Shown here one piece after another: positions 52,401 to 61,826 of a DNA stretch of 64,000 nt; within the stretch, counting starts at the first letter, position 1, and every line of letters begins with the position of its first letter. The notes under the pieces are model-generated. The model searched no databases. It saw nothing but the letters and a program-made list of their open reading frames with translations, and was not told the DNA's origin. This DNA is from Anaerolineae bacterium (GTDB taxonomy: Bacteria > Chloroflexota > Anaerolineae > 4572-78 > J111). A program made the translations under genes and the position numbers. The stretch spans positions 62,001-126,000 of the forward strand of contig JAHDWA010000006.1 in assembly GCA_023382535.1 (NCBI GenBank), given 5' to 3'.

Positions 52401-54624
52401 GCCTCAAGGCGGCCAGGCTATCGCCAGTTACGATAGCGCCGCCCAACGTCTCGTCATCCAGTATCTGGGAACTATTCCGGCCACGGCGACCACTGCCGAG
52501 CGGACTTTTGGGGTTGATACCGGCCTGCCGGCAACGCCCACCGCGACCTCAACCGCGACGGCAATACCTACAGCGACCGATACGCCCACGGCTGGACCAA
52601 CGAGCACCCCGACGTCTACCTCAACAGCCACCTCCAGCCCGACGAATACGGCCACGGCGACAAATACACCCACCCCAACGCCGGCCAGTGGGAGTGTGAC
52701 CCACACTAACTATGCTGACTTTGGGCAGAGTTGTGCGGCGGTGAGCAATACCTTTGTCAGTGATATTGAGGGCGGCGGGGTCATGCTGGCGGCAGCTTTT
52801 GCCGATGATTTTGGGGGGGCGACGCTCGATTCAGGACGGTGGTCCTCTGGCAGTTGGAGTGGCGGCAGTTACGCCCCGACCCTCGCCAGTAGTTTGGTGA
52901 CACTGCCGGGCGGCGGTTGGGTGCGCTCAAACAACACCTACACCCACGGAGTGATCGAGGCCACAGCCGAATTTGGGGCCGGAGCCTGGCAACACGTGGG
53001 TTTCGGGAGTGACGGCTTTGGCGGTGACAAATACTTTATCTTTAGCACCCTGGCCGGCGACGGGAATCTGTACGCTCGAGTCAACAATACGGGCAGCGAG
53101 CAAAACCTGAATCTCGGCCCTATTCCCACCGGCCTGCATCGCTACCGGATTGAATGGAGCGCGGTTGACTCGGCCACCGACCGGGTGGCTTTTTACCGTG
53201 ATGGCCTGTTCCAGGCTCAATTTGACCTGAGCAGCGCCGGCGCTGCGAATTTTTATCTCTACCTGTCAAACAACGGAAGCGCCACGTTGCAGGTTGACTC
53301 GGCTCAAGTGACGCCGGGTTATGTGGGCAGCGGTAGCTACACCGGCTGCACCCTGGACGCGGGCGCGGGTTATGCCTGGCAAAATTTGAGTTGGAACGCC
53401 AGTCTGCCTGCCGGCGGCAGCCTGACCGTCGAGACACGCAGTTCCGAAGATGGGTTGACCTGGGGCGAGTGGGGAACTGTCTCTGTGAGCGGCGGCGCGC
53501 TGGCTGCGCCGGGTCGCTACGGGCAGTACCGGCTGCTGTTGACGACGAGTGACAGCCAAACCAGTCCCCAAATCAATTCCATCACCTTAACTTACAGTCC
53601 GGTCGCCTCACCGACCGCCACACCAACCGATACAGCTACCCTTGTCCCACCCACATCCACCCCGACCGATACCGCTACGCCTATTCCGCCCACCCCCACG
53701 GATACGGCCACTCCCGCTTCACCTACATCCACGCCGACCGATACCGCTACCCCTATTCCGCCGACTCCAACGCCAACCGATACGGCCACTTCTATTCCGC
53801 CCACCTCCACGCCAACCGACACGGCTACTCCCATTCCGCCGACTCCAACGCCAACCTCTACCCCAACCCCCACCAATACCCCTTTGCCTGACCTCATTTT
53901 TGGCGACGGCTTCGAGTTAGGCAATCTCGCGGCTTGGTCGGCTAGCGCCATTGACGGCGGTGATTTGAGCGCCGGCCCGGCAGCGGCTTTGGTCGGCTCA
54001 AACGGCCTGCGGGCAGTTCTTGACGACAATATCGCCATCTATGTAACCGATGATCGGCCTTCCGCTGAAACCCGTTATCGTGCTCGCTTTTACTTCGACC
54101 CGAACACCATCTCGATGACAAACGGCAACGCGCACTATATTTTCTATGGTTATGCCGGAACTTCGACGGTGGTACTGCGGGTGGAGTTCCGCCGTTCCAG
54201 CAGTGTTTATCAGCTCAGGACCGGGCTGCTCAACGACGGTACGAGCTGGACAACGAGCAGTTGGTTTACCATCAGCGATGCCCCCCACTCTGTCGAGTTA
54301 GCCTGGCAGGCCAGCACCGCCGCCGGGGCCAACAATGGCAGCCTGACCTTCTGGCTCGACGGCCTCCAGCGGGCCACTCTGACCGGCGTGGATAACGACA
54401 CCCGTCGGGTTGACCGGGTTCGGCTCGGCCCGGTAGCCGGGATTGACAACGGCACCCGGGGTACTTACTACTTTGACGCTTTCGAATCACGCCGGCTGAA
54501 TTATATCGGGCCAGCGGTGAGTGGCCAGAGCGCAACTGGCGAGGCAGACCCGAGGGGTGGGCATAACACCCCCGGCCAGAAACCTGCCGAAATCTATTTA
54601 CCAATTATTAGGAAAAATTTCTGA
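49432..54624 (+). CDS. Giant secreted multidomain protein, paralogue 1
   Basis: The protein has 1730 residues and a GTG start after GAGGAGAGG. Order: signal peptide (1-33); an amidotransferase/ThuA-like Rossmann region (about 38-235: ILVVVNDSYAANRFGRYLGE); a polysaccharide-deacetylase-like barrel (about 285-555) with TADAH (near 295) where active CE4 enzymes have TFDDG, and GIHPYW for the metal-binding His motif; a small beta domain; a Thr/Pro linker; an unidentified beta-rich domain (about 690-1015); a second linker; a GH16/concanavalin-like module (about 1090-1300); a long repetitive Thr/Pro linker (1394-1485); a LamG-like module; and a C-terminus ending EIYLPIIRKNF. It is probably a surface or matrix protein. 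The metal-site changes make deacetylase activity doubtful. It overlaps paralogue 2 (TGATG). Confidence 0.85.
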   Translation: MNRLFWRVLKLCVVLISTLSLLWSGQAFSQAASGPPILVVVNDSYAANRFGRYLGEILRAEGLNAFDVVELGALTATDLTNHDLAILAETSLTSGQASLFTTYVNNGGRLIAMRPDSQIKALFSLGASAGVLANGYLRIETTAVLSGAIPGQGLSSETLQIHGNADQYSPAGGSVVLAQLYSNASTATAYPAVIAGSSGRAVAFTYDLASNVIYTRQGNPANASLDIDGDAVIRTIDLFQGSGGGAPWVNRDRIHIPQADEQQRLLARLVKQLVGEVRPLPQLWYFPGVAKTMLILTADAHGNPTSFYQTEINSLNARGAKATFYLALSAEPAQSQSGSNNDVLDWVAQGHAFGIHPYWNKPDPYPPYNITNLAEGYNAYDLWFGLQYPNVPKSLTVRNHQIAWTGWTDAAEIAEAHGYRLDTDFYHWGGWLQKPDGSWPHGYITGSGQPMKFMRADGRLINVYQQLTQLVDEQLIRPPDYAFENLNATQALAVSRELIDRSLARDYAALMTQFHVDYYSSNAQAWAEGTVEYANSQGVPVWNADQWLTFTETRHDANLNNIAWDAVNGQLGFTLNAANSGHTLSLLLPPAYGGRYFNSILVDGSPASYASFTVSGQEMIRVSVGAGNHSFNIGYGAQANTPTPTPPTPVATATLTPTSTGTPANTPTHTPTPLPGMAPAVTRTGSAAEGTISVSVAGKFQLDFTGANAWQPARWFDLADSASQDLANKNGSGPGYNVLNQPVEMLYNGAWYSLTNAQEASVTILEESPARLVLRSQYHLRPSGSDFLVRTDYTVYASGRVAVNLALQNLSGASRTLGMIEYAFLNVEDALGWTITSLSSNHGLGFQRADGAIPRPNLLAVNHSADTAIDSDGAGNRYWYVTNQSLAANASFTRQWELQLGPGGQSTGDLTNRTDDARSPGLTIVSGATPVGTGFDPASAAYRLLAGSAPLSFYPTATQPRHAPIFVIDNWSSSTWSVSLNGTVLSSSGQPQGGQAIASYDSAAQRLVIQYLGTIPATATTAERTFGVDTGLPATPTATSTATAIPTATDTPTAGPTSTPTSTSTATSSPTNTATATNTPTPTPASGSVTHTNYADFGQSCAAVSNTFVSDIEGGGVMLAAAFADDFGGATLDSGRWSSGSWSGGSYAPTLASSLVTLPGGGWVRSNNTYTHGVIEATAEFGAGAWQHVGFGSDGFGGDKYFIFSTLAGDGNLYARVNNTGSEQNLNLGPIPTGLHRYRIEWSAVDSATDRVAFYRDGLFQAQFDLSSAGAANFYLYLSNNGSATLQVDSAQVTPGYVGSGSYTGCTLDAGAGYAWQNLSWNASLPAGGSLTVETRSSEDGLTWGEWGTVSVSGGALAAPGRYGQYRLLLTTSDSQTSPQINSITLTYSPVASPTATPTDTATLVPPTSTPTDTATPIPPTPTDTATPASPTSTPTDTATPIPPTPTPTDTATSIPPTSTPTDTATPIPPTPTPTSTPTPTNTPLPDLIFGDGFELGNLAAWSASAIDGGDLSAGPAAALVGSNGLRAVLDDNIAIYVTDDRPSAETRYRARFYFDPNTISMTNGNAHYIFYGYAGTSTVVLRVEFRRSSSVYQLRTGLLNDGTSWTTSSWFTISDAPHSVELAWQASTAAGANNGSLTFWLDGLQRATLTGVDNDTRRVDRVRLGPVAGIDNGTRGTYYFDAFESRRLNYIGPAVSGQSATGEADPRGGHNTPGQKPAEIYLPIIRKNF
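53611..53886 (+). repeat. Thr/Pro-coding tandem repeat
   Basis: About seven imperfect copies of a 33-39-base unit encode TPTDTATPIPPT-like peptides. The stretch forms the linker between the GH16-like and LamG-like modules of giant paralogue 1. It is a likely site of length change by slippage. Confidence 0.75.
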
Positions 54625-57600
54625 TGAATCGAATAACTTGGCGATTGTTAAAACTGGGTATAGTCATCAGCAGTGTCCTGGCCTTAGTTTTTGGCTGGTA
54701 CGCTTTCAGCAGGGCGGCGGATGGGGCATCAATTTTAGTGGTAGTCAACGATAGCCCGGCCAACCCCAACAAATTTGGCCGCTACCTGGGAGAAATTCTG
54801 CGGGCCGAAGGATTGAACAGTTTTGAAATCATAGACGTAAGCGCATTGAACGCCGGCATTCTGAGCGATCACGACCTGACAATCCTGGCCGAAACAAGCC
54901 TGAGCGCGGGTCAGGCGAGCCTGTTGAACGATTACGTCAATAACAACAACGGGCGGTTGATCGCCATGCGCCCGGACAGCCAGATCAAGGCCCTGTTTGG
55001 GTTGGGCAGCGCCAATGGGAGCTTGGTAGACGGTTATGTACGGATCAACACGAGTGCGGTACTGAGCGGGACGATACCGGGACAGGGCTTGAGCAGCGAA
55101 ACGCTGCAAATCCACGGGACTGCTGACCAATACAGTCCGAGTGGGGGGACGGTGCTGGCGCAGTTGTACAGCAATGCGAGCACATCCACCTCTTACCCGG
55201 CGGTGATCGCGGGATCGAGCGGGCGGGCGGTGGCATTTACGTATGACCTGGCGTGGAATGTCATCTACACCCGCCAGGGCAACCCGGCCAATGCCAGTTT
55301 GGATACGGATGGCGATGCCGTTGTGCGCACCATTGACCTGTTCCAGGATTCCGGTGGCGGCGCGCCATGGGTAAATCGGGATCGAATCCATATTCCCCAG
55401 GCGGATGAGCAGCAGCGGCTGCTGGCCCGGCTGGTCAGGCAGTTGGTGGGCGAAGTGCGGCCGCTGCCCCAGTTGTGGTACTTTCCGGGGACGGCCAAAA
55501 CGATGCTGATCCTGACCGCCGATGCCCACGGCAACCCGACCAGTTTTTATCAGGACGAAATCAACAGCCTGAATGCGCGGGGAGCCACGGCGACGTTCTA
55601 CCTGGCGTTGGCCGCCGAGCCGTTCGAGGAACAGCCGGGGAGTAACAACGATGTCCTGGATTGGGTGGCGCAGGGGCACACCTTTGGCATCCATCCCTAC
55701 TGGTACAAGCCCGACGATCATGAGCCCTATAACATCACCAACCTGGCCGAAGGATACAACGCCTACGACCTGTGGTTTGGGCTGCAATATCCAAACGTGC
55801 CGAAATCGCTGACGGTGCGGAACCATCAAATCGCCTGGACGGGTTGGACGGATGCGGCGGAGATAGCGGAAGCGCACGGGTACCGGCTGGACACGAACTT
55901 CTATCACTGGGGGGCGTGGTTACAAAAGCCGGATGGGAGCTGGCCGCACGGGTACGTCACCGGGAGTGGACAGCCGATGAAGTTCATGGGGGCGGATGGG
56001 CAGTTGATCAACGTCTACCAGCAGTTGACGCAGTTGGTGGATGAGCAGATGCTGCGACCGCCGGACTACGCCTTTGAGAATTTGAGTCCGACCCAAGCGA
56101 TCACCGTTTCAAAACAGTTGATCAATGCGAGCCTGGGTGGGGATTATGCGGCCTTGATGACCCAATTTCACGTGGATTACTACACGGGCCAGCCGGCGCA
56201 GGAATGGGCAGAAGGGACGATAGACTATGCCAACAGTCAGGGAGTGCCGGTGTGGAATGCCGACCAGTGGCTCACCTTCACCGAAACCCGCCACGACGCC
56301 AGCCTTAGCGACATTACCTGGATTGACGCCAGCAAAACTCTGACCTTCACCCTGACGGCCACGCCCACCGCCGGGGTTAACCTGACCGTCATGTTACCGC
56401 TGGAATATCTGGGGAACAACCTGCAATCGGTCAGCGTGGACAGCCTCCCGGCGACCTACAGCGTCGAAACCATCAAAGGCATTGACGTCGCTTTTGTCAC
56501 CGTCCCGGCCGGCAATCATACCATTAGCGCTGCCTATGGCCCGGTGGTTGGCGTCAGCGTTATTCAAACGGGGGGCACTACCCTGGTTTCCGAAAATGGC
56601 CTGACCGACACCTATCAGGTGAAATTGACCAGCGTCCCGGCCGCGCCGGTGCGCATCAACTTTATCACCAACGCCCAACTCAATGCGCTCTCGCCCATAA
56701 CCTTCACCAATCTGACCTGGAATATACCGCAGACAGTGATCGTCAGCGCGGTAGACGACGCTCTTAGTGAAGGGCTGCACACCAGCGTCATCAGCCATAC
56801 TACCACCAGCACCGACCCCACCTACAACGGCCTGCCAGTTAATTCAGTCAATGTCAGCATCACCGACAATGACGCGCCTGGCGTTGACATTACCGAAAGC
56901 GGCGGTACCACCAATGTAGCCGAAAATGGGGCGACGGACACCTATCAAGTGAAGTTGATTACGCCGCCGGCAGCCAGCGTGCGGATTGACTTTACCACCA
57001 ATGCCCAACTCAACGCGCTGGGAGCGATCACGTTTACTACTTTGAATTGGAGCATCCCCCAGACAGTGACCGTTAGCGCCGTAGATGATGCCGTGGCCGA
57101 AGGGCTGCACAGCAGCATTATTAGCCATTCCGTGACCAGCGCCGACCCTGGCTATAACGGGGCGCCCATTGCCTCGGTCAATGTCAATATTAGCGACAAT
57201 GATACTGCCGGCGTGAGTGTGGCTCCCACGTCTATTAGCGTGGCCGAAGGTGGGATTACGGCGACCTACAGCATCAGCCTGACCAGCCAGCCTGCAGCAG
57301 GGGTACAGACCAGCTTTACCACCAATGCTCAACTCAACCCAATTAGCGCCATCACCTTTACCACCTCAAACTGGAACTCACCGCAAACAGTGACCGTGAG
57401 CGCCGTTGACGACGCCCTGGTGGAGGGCGCGCACAACAGTGTGATCAATCACACCTCTGCCAGCGCCGACCCGGCTTACAACAACGTGGCGATTGTTCCT
57501 GTTACCGTCAGCATTGCCGACAACGATAACTCCCCGCCCAGTGGCAGTATCACGACGACGACCACCTACACCGATTTTCTGCAAGCCTGCGCTGTACTCA

Positions 57601-60600
57601 CCGGCACCTTTCCTGTTCCGCTGCTGGCCGGTACTCACGTCAGCGATTTGAACGGCGGTACGGTAACATTGGCGGCTGTCTTTGCCGATGACTTTTCCGG
57701 CGGCACGCTCGACCCGCGCTGGCAGTCAGGTAATTGGAGCGGCGTCAACTCTCCCGGTCTCAGTGGGGGCATTCTGACTCTGCCCACCGGTGTGTATGCG
57801 CGTTCACAGAGTTCCTATAATTATGGGGTCATAGAGGCCATCGCCGAGTTTGGTTCGGGTATTGATCAGCACATTGGCTTTGCCGATAGCGCCTTCGTGG
57901 ATACTTACCTTATCTTCAGTACCCGTCCCTTTGATGGCAATTTGTATGCCCGCGCCAACAGTGGCAGCGGTGAACAGAATACCAGTCTTGGCCCGATTCC
58001 GGCAGGTCTGCATCGTTACCGCATCGAGTGGGGTCCCTTGGATGCCGCTAACGACCGGGTGAGTTTCTACCTGGATGGTGTTTTTCAGGCCGAATTTACC
58101 GTCAGCAAAGTCCTGACCGGCCTGCCTCTCTGGCTGACAAATAATGGCTCGGCTGATTTACGGATTGATGCTGTCCAGGTGGTTCCACCCTACGTATCCA
58201 GCGGCAGTTATACCAGTTGTGTTTTCGACGCTTATCAACTCGGCACGGGCAACAAGTGGGGCATAATTAGCTGGGACGCCATTCTGGCGGCCACCACTGG
58301 CCTCACCGTCGAGGCGCGTACCTCCGCCGATGGCTCGACCTGGAGCGGCTGGACCGTCGCCCCTGCCAGCGGCAGCAGTCTCGTTCCGTCCGACCGCTAC
58401 GCCCAATACCGGCTGCTGCTGAACACCACCGACATCCAGACAACCACCCTGGTCAATTCCGTCACCCTGGATTTAGCCCAGCCCCTCTTAGCCGTGGCCG
58501 ATACGAGCGTGATTGAGGGTAACAGCGGCCCTGTTAGCGCCATCTTTACGGCCACCCTGTCTATAAGCAGCAGCCAGACCATCACCGTCAATTACGCCAC
58601 TGCCGATAACATAGCCGTCGCTCCGGCTGATTACAGCGCCACCAGCGGCACGTTGACCTTTACGCCCGGTGTGCTCACGCGGACCATTGCCGTACCGGTG
58701 CAGGGCGACACGTTGGATGAGTTAGACGAAACCTTTGTGGTCAATCTGAGCGAGCCGGTAAATGCTACATTGGCGGATAATCAAGGGCAGGGAACCATAT
58801 TGGATGACGACCCCAGTCCCAGTTTGAGTATCAATGATGTGACCGTAACGGAGAGTGACATCGGGAGCGTCAACGCCGGCTTCACCGTCTCTCTAACAGG
58901 TCCAAGCGGCTTGACGGTAACCGTCCCTTACAGCACGGTTAACGGCAGCGCGACGGCCCCGGCTGATTATGTGGCCGCCAGCGGCACATTGACCTTTACT
59001 CCTGGCATCACCGTGCAAACGGTTACGGTGGTTGTTCAGGGAGACAGCCTGGATGAGCCGAACGAAAATTACTTTGTTAACCTGGGCAGCCCGGTTAACG
59101 CCGGCCTGGCCGACAGCCAGGGCGTGGGTACAATTAATGACAATGACCTGCCGCCGACACTCAGCCTAAACGATGTGACGGTAACTGAAGGTAATGTCGG
59201 GACAGTTAACGCCGTTTTCACGGCCACCCTTTCAACGGCCAGCGGCCTGACGGTTACCGTCGCCTACAGCACGACCGGCACGACCGCCACCGCCGGGGTG
59301 GATTATCTGAGCCAGACTGACACGCTTACCTTCACTCCGGGGGTGACGGCTGCACAATTTACGGTAACGGTCAACGGCGATACACTTGACGAACTCGACG
59401 AGGCCTTTCAGGTGGATTTGTCCGGTCCAGCGAATGCCACAATCGGCGATGGGCAGGGCTTGGGTACAATCCTTGACGATGACGGTCCACCCACTGTGGC
59501 CGTTGCCGACGTGAGCGTAACCGAGGGCGATACGGGCCAGAGCAGCGCCGTTTTCACCGTGACCCTCAGTACGCCCAGCGGCCTGTTGGCAACGGTAGAT
59601 TACACCACAGCAGATGGCACTGCGGCAGCTCCGGCCGATTACATGAGCCAGACCGGCGCGCTCACTTTCACCCCTGGCATAACCAGCCAGATCATCGCGG
59701 TTACAGTCAACGGGGATGTGGTGGATGAACTCGACGAAACCTTTGTGGTCAATCTTAGCAGCCCGGCCAATGCTGCCATCGGCGATGGTCAGGGGCAGGG
59801 AACCATCCTCGACGATGATGCGGCTGGAATGAATGTCAACCCAACCGATGTTGCCGTAACCGAAAGCGGCGCCACAGCCACTTATGCCATCAGCCTGACC
59901 AGCCAGCCGACCAGCAGCGTGACGATGGCGATCAATCCTGATAGCCAACTTACTGTTACTCCGGCTCCTGTGGTTTTCGATGAGACCAATTGGGATACAG
60001 CCCAAACAATTACAGTGACGGCTGTAGATGATGCCATAGTAGAGGGGCTGCACACAGGCAGTATCAGTCACACCGTCACCAGCGCCGACAACAACTACCA
60101 CAACATTGCAGTTGGCGATGTCACCGCCAGCATTACCGATAATGACACTGCCGGGGTTAGCGTGACTCCGGCCAGCGTCACCGTGGCGGAAGGTGGTATA
60201 ACTGACACGTACACGGTGGTCTTGAATACCCAGCCGGCCAGCGTGGTCACGGTCAGTATTGCGACCGGCGGGCAAACCACGGCGGCGCCCTCCTCTTTTG
60301 TCTTCTCCGCTCTAACCTGGAACGAACCACAAACAGTGACGGTAACAGCAGTAAATGATTTGCTTGCAGAGGGGACACACGGGGATAACATTACCCACAG
60401 CGCCGCCAGCGCCGATGATAACTACAACGGGGTCTCTATCAGTTCGGTAGCTGCCGCGATTACCGATAATGATGCCGCCGAAGTAAGTGTTGCCCCGGCC
60501 CTGGTCAATGTATCCGAAAGTGGCATCACCGCCACTTACGCCATCAGTCTAACTTCCGAGCCAACGGCCCCTGTCACTGTTACCGTGGCAGCAGACGGTG

Positions 60601-61703
60601 AGACAAGTGTCAATGTAACTACTCTGGTTTTTAATCAGTTTAGCTGGTTCTGGCCGCAACTGGTCGAAGTAACAGCCGTGGATGATGCAGTGGCCGAAGG
60701 ATCGCATACAGGGGTAATCAGCCATACCGCTATCAGCGCCGACAGCAATTTTGATGGTATCGCTATCGGCAGGGTGATGGCTAGTATCGGTGACAATGAT
60801 ACAGCGGGGGTTAGTCTTACGCCGAGCTTGGTCAATGTGGCCGAGGGTGGTATCGTCGCCACCTATGCCATCAGCCTGACCAGTCAGCCCACTGCGAATG
60901 TGACCGTTACCCCCAATCCTGACAGCCAGGTTTCCGTTACCCCTGGCGCCGGTTTGACCTTTACGCCATCAAACTGGGCAGTTTTGCAGGTGATCACCGT
61001 GACCGCAGTGGATGACGCGTTGGTCGAGGGGAATCATAACGGCGCGATCAGCCATGTCGTTAGCAGCACCGATCCAAACTATAATGGTCTCGCCGTTGGT
61101 AATGTGACCGTGACCATCGCTGACAATGACTCCGACAGTGAAAGTGGGGGTAGTAGCCAGATATTCCTGCCGCTCATTTTGGGTAGAGTGCAGCCGGCTG
61201 CGCCTGATCTGGTGGTGCAGAGTATCAATGCGACTAATTCCAGCCTCCAGCTAGTCATCAAAAACCAAGGCAATGCGCCGGTAACAAGTGATTTCTGGGT
61301 GGATGTTTACCTCAATCCGCAGCCTGTTCCCACCGGGGTTAACCAGGTTTGGAACGATGGCCGCTCTCTTTATGGGGCTGTATGGGGAGTAAAAGGTTCG
61401 GCGCTGCCTCTGGCCCCCGGAGCTGCTTTAACTCTCTCGGTAGGCGACAGCTACTATTGGCCGTCTCTGAGTAAACTGCCGGCCACGCTAGGGGCAGGTA
61501 TAAAGATTTATGCTCAGGTTGACTCGGCTAATCTCAATACCAGCTACGGCGGGGTATTAGAGAGCCACGAAATAACGGGCCAATCTTACAACAATATATT
61601 GGGTCCGATTTTGCCGAGCGCCGGCCCGGCGGGCAATTTGCCAGTGTTCCAACAGGACGAAGTGTTCTCAACTTCGGCACCCCTTTCACCTTCCCGGCCT
61701 TAA
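54624..61703 (+). CDS. Giant secreted multidomain protein, paralogue 2, with 11 Calx-beta-type repeats
   Basis: The protein has 2359 residues; its ATG overlaps the previous stop. The first 640 residues match paralogue 1 (signal peptide, ThuA-like region, CE4-like barrel with TADAH and GIHPYW). Then come three beta-sandwich repeats of about 110 residues (642-967; GVSVIQTGG... ending ITDND), a GH16-like module (about 972-1286), four canonical Calx-beta repeats (about 1288-1735; LSLNDVTVTEGNVG; ending LDDD or NDND), and four more of the first type (about 1735-2170; VAEGGITDTYTV; AVDDA). IFLPLILGRVQP is followed by a CARDB-like domain (about 2190-2330). Acidic DND/DDD ends suggest calcium binding. 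It is an adhesin or matrix scaffold by architecture; the ligand is unknown. Confidence 0.87.
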   Translation: MNRITWRLLKLGIVISSVLALVFGWYAFSRAADGASILVVVNDSPANPNKFGRYLGEILRAEGLNSFEIIDVSALNAGILSDHDLTILAETSLSAGQASLLNDYVNNNNGRLIAMRPDSQIKALFGLGSANGSLVDGYVRINTSAVLSGTIPGQGLSSETLQIHGTADQYSPSGGTVLAQLYSNASTSTSYPAVIAGSSGRAVAFTYDLAWNVIYTRQGNPANASLDTDGDAVVRTIDLFQDSGGGAPWVNRDRIHIPQADEQQRLLARLVRQLVGEVRPLPQLWYFPGTAKTMLILTADAHGNPTSFYQDEINSLNARGATATFYLALAAEPFEEQPGSNNDVLDWVAQGHTFGIHPYWYKPDDHEPYNITNLAEGYNAYDLWFGLQYPNVPKSLTVRNHQIAWTGWTDAAEIAEAHGYRLDTNFYHWGAWLQKPDGSWPHGYVTGSGQPMKFMGADGQLINVYQQLTQLVDEQMLRPPDYAFENLSPTQAITVSKQLINASLGGDYAALMTQFHVDYYTGQPAQEWAEGTIDYANSQGVPVWNADQWLTFTETRHDASLSDITWIDASKTLTFTLTATPTAGVNLTVMLPLEYLGNNLQSVSVDSLPATYSVETIKGIDVAFVTVPAGNHTISAAYGPVVGVSVIQTGGTTLVSENGLTDTYQVKLTSVPAAPVRINFITNAQLNALSPITFTNLTWNIPQTVIVSAVDDALSEGLHTSVISHTTTSTDPTYNGLPVNSVNVSITDNDAPGVDITESGGTTNVAENGATDTYQVKLITPPAASVRIDFTTNAQLNALGAITFTTLNWSIPQTVTVSAVDDAVAEGLHSSIISHSVTSADPGYNGAPIASVNVNISDNDTAGVSVAPTSISVAEGGITATYSISLTSQPAAGVQTSFTTNAQLNPISAITFTTSNWNSPQTVTVSAVDDALVEGAHNSVINHTSASADPAYNNVAIVPVTVSIADNDNSPPSGSITTTTTYTDFLQACAVLTGTFPVPLLAGTHVSDLNGGTVTLAAVFADDFSGGTLDPRWQSGNWSGVNSPGLSGGILTLPTGVYARSQSSYNYGVIEAIAEFGSGIDQHIGFADSAFVDTYLIFSTRPFDGNLYARANSGSGEQNTSLGPIPAGLHRYRIEWGPLDAANDRVSFYLDGVFQAEFTVSKVLTGLPLWLTNNGSADLRIDAVQVVPPYVSSGSYTSCVFDAYQLGTGNKWGIISWDAILAATTGLTVEARTSADGSTWSGWTVAPASGSSLVPSDRYAQYRLLLNTTDIQTTTLVNSVTLDLAQPLLAVADTSVIEGNSGPVSAIFTATLSISSSQTITVNYATADNIAVAPADYSATSGTLTFTPGVLTRTIAVPVQGDTLDELDETFVVNLSEPVNATLADNQGQGTILDDDPSPSLSINDVTVTESDIGSVNAGFTVSLTGPSGLTVTVPYSTVNGSATAPADYVAASGTLTFTPGITVQTVTVVVQGDSLDEPNENYFVNLGSPVNAGLADSQGVGTINDNDLPPTLSLNDVTVTEGNVGTVNAVFTATLSTASGLTVTVAYSTTGTTATAGVDYLSQTDTLTFTPGVTAAQFTVTVNGDTLDELDEAFQVDLSGPANATIGDGQGLGTILDDDGPPTVAVADVSVTEGDTGQSSAVFTVTLSTPSGLLATVDYTTADGTAAAPADYMSQTGALTFTPGITSQIIAVTVNGDVVDELDETFVVNLSSPANAAIGDGQGQGTILDDDAAGMNVNPTDVAVTESGATATYAISLTSQPTSSVTMAINPDSQLTVTPAPVVFDETNWDTAQTITVTAVDDAIVEGLHTGSISHTVTSADNNYHNIAVGDVTASITDNDTAGVSVTPASVTVAEGGITDTYTVVLNTQPASVVTVSIATGGQTTAAPSSFVFSALTWNEPQTVTVTAVNDLLAEGTHGDNITHSAASADDNYNGVSISSVAAAITDNDAAEVSVAPALVNVSESGITATYAISLTSEPTAPVTVTVAADGETSVNVTTLVFNQFSWFWPQLVEVTAVDDAVAEGSHTGVISHTAISADSNFDGIAIGRVMASIGDNDTAGVSLTPSLVNVAEGGIVATYAISLTSQPTANVTVTPNPDSQVSVTPGAGLTFTPSNWAVLQVITVTAVDDALVEGNHNGAISHVVSSTDPNYNGLAVGNVTVTIADNDSDSESGGSSQIFLPLILGRVQPAAPDLVVQSINATNSSLQLVIKNQGNAPVTSDFWVDVYLNPQPVPTGVNQVWNDGRSLYGAVWGVKGSALPLAPGAALTLSVGDSYYWPSLSKLPATLGAGIKIYAQVDSANLNTSYGGVLESHEITGQSYNNILGPILPSAGPAGNLPVFQQDEVFSTSAPLSPSRP
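54741..56301 (+). repeat. Long direct repeat, copy a (in giant paralogue 2)
   Basis: This segment is almost identical by eye to 62094-63672. The offset is 7353 bases up to 55294 and 7371 bases from 55391; between them (55295-55390) the sequences differ and copy b is 18 bases longer. It encodes the ThuA-like and CE4-like regions. Similarity drops sharply at both outer ends. Confidence 0.9.
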
Positions 61704-61723
61704 GCCAGGTTGTGCTGCCGAAA

Positions 61724-61755
61724 GATGGAGTCCAGACTAAAAGCTGGACTCCATC
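61724..61755. terminator. Perfect 12-bp-arm hairpin after giant paralogue 2
   Basis: GATGGAGTCCAG (61724-61735) pairs with CTGGACTCCATC (61744-61755) across eight bases. No T-run follows, so it may act as an RNA 3'-end stabiliser or a two-way terminator. It shares GATGGAGTC with the terminators at 8010 and 15715. Confidence 0.6.
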
Positions 61756-61826
61756 CCGGGTCAGTTGTAACTCCTCTTCCCTGTGCTGTTTATCCCCTGA
61801 ATGCGGTTCCCCTTTCTGAATTGAAA

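Noticed and set aside
53611..53886. Possible CRISPR-like or minisatellite array
   Set aside because: The units are in frame within a gene and code for a Thr/Pro linker, which explains the periodicity.
54735..55907. 390-codon - strand frame, repeated in two pieces at 62040-63278
   Set aside because: It is a mirror of the duplicated head of the giant genes. Its apparent conservation follows from the DNA repeat and is not independent evidence of coding.
59232..60275. 347-codon - strand frame opposite the Calx-beta repeats
   Set aside because: Antisense shadow of repetitive beta-sandwich coding DNA; no ribosome site or domain.
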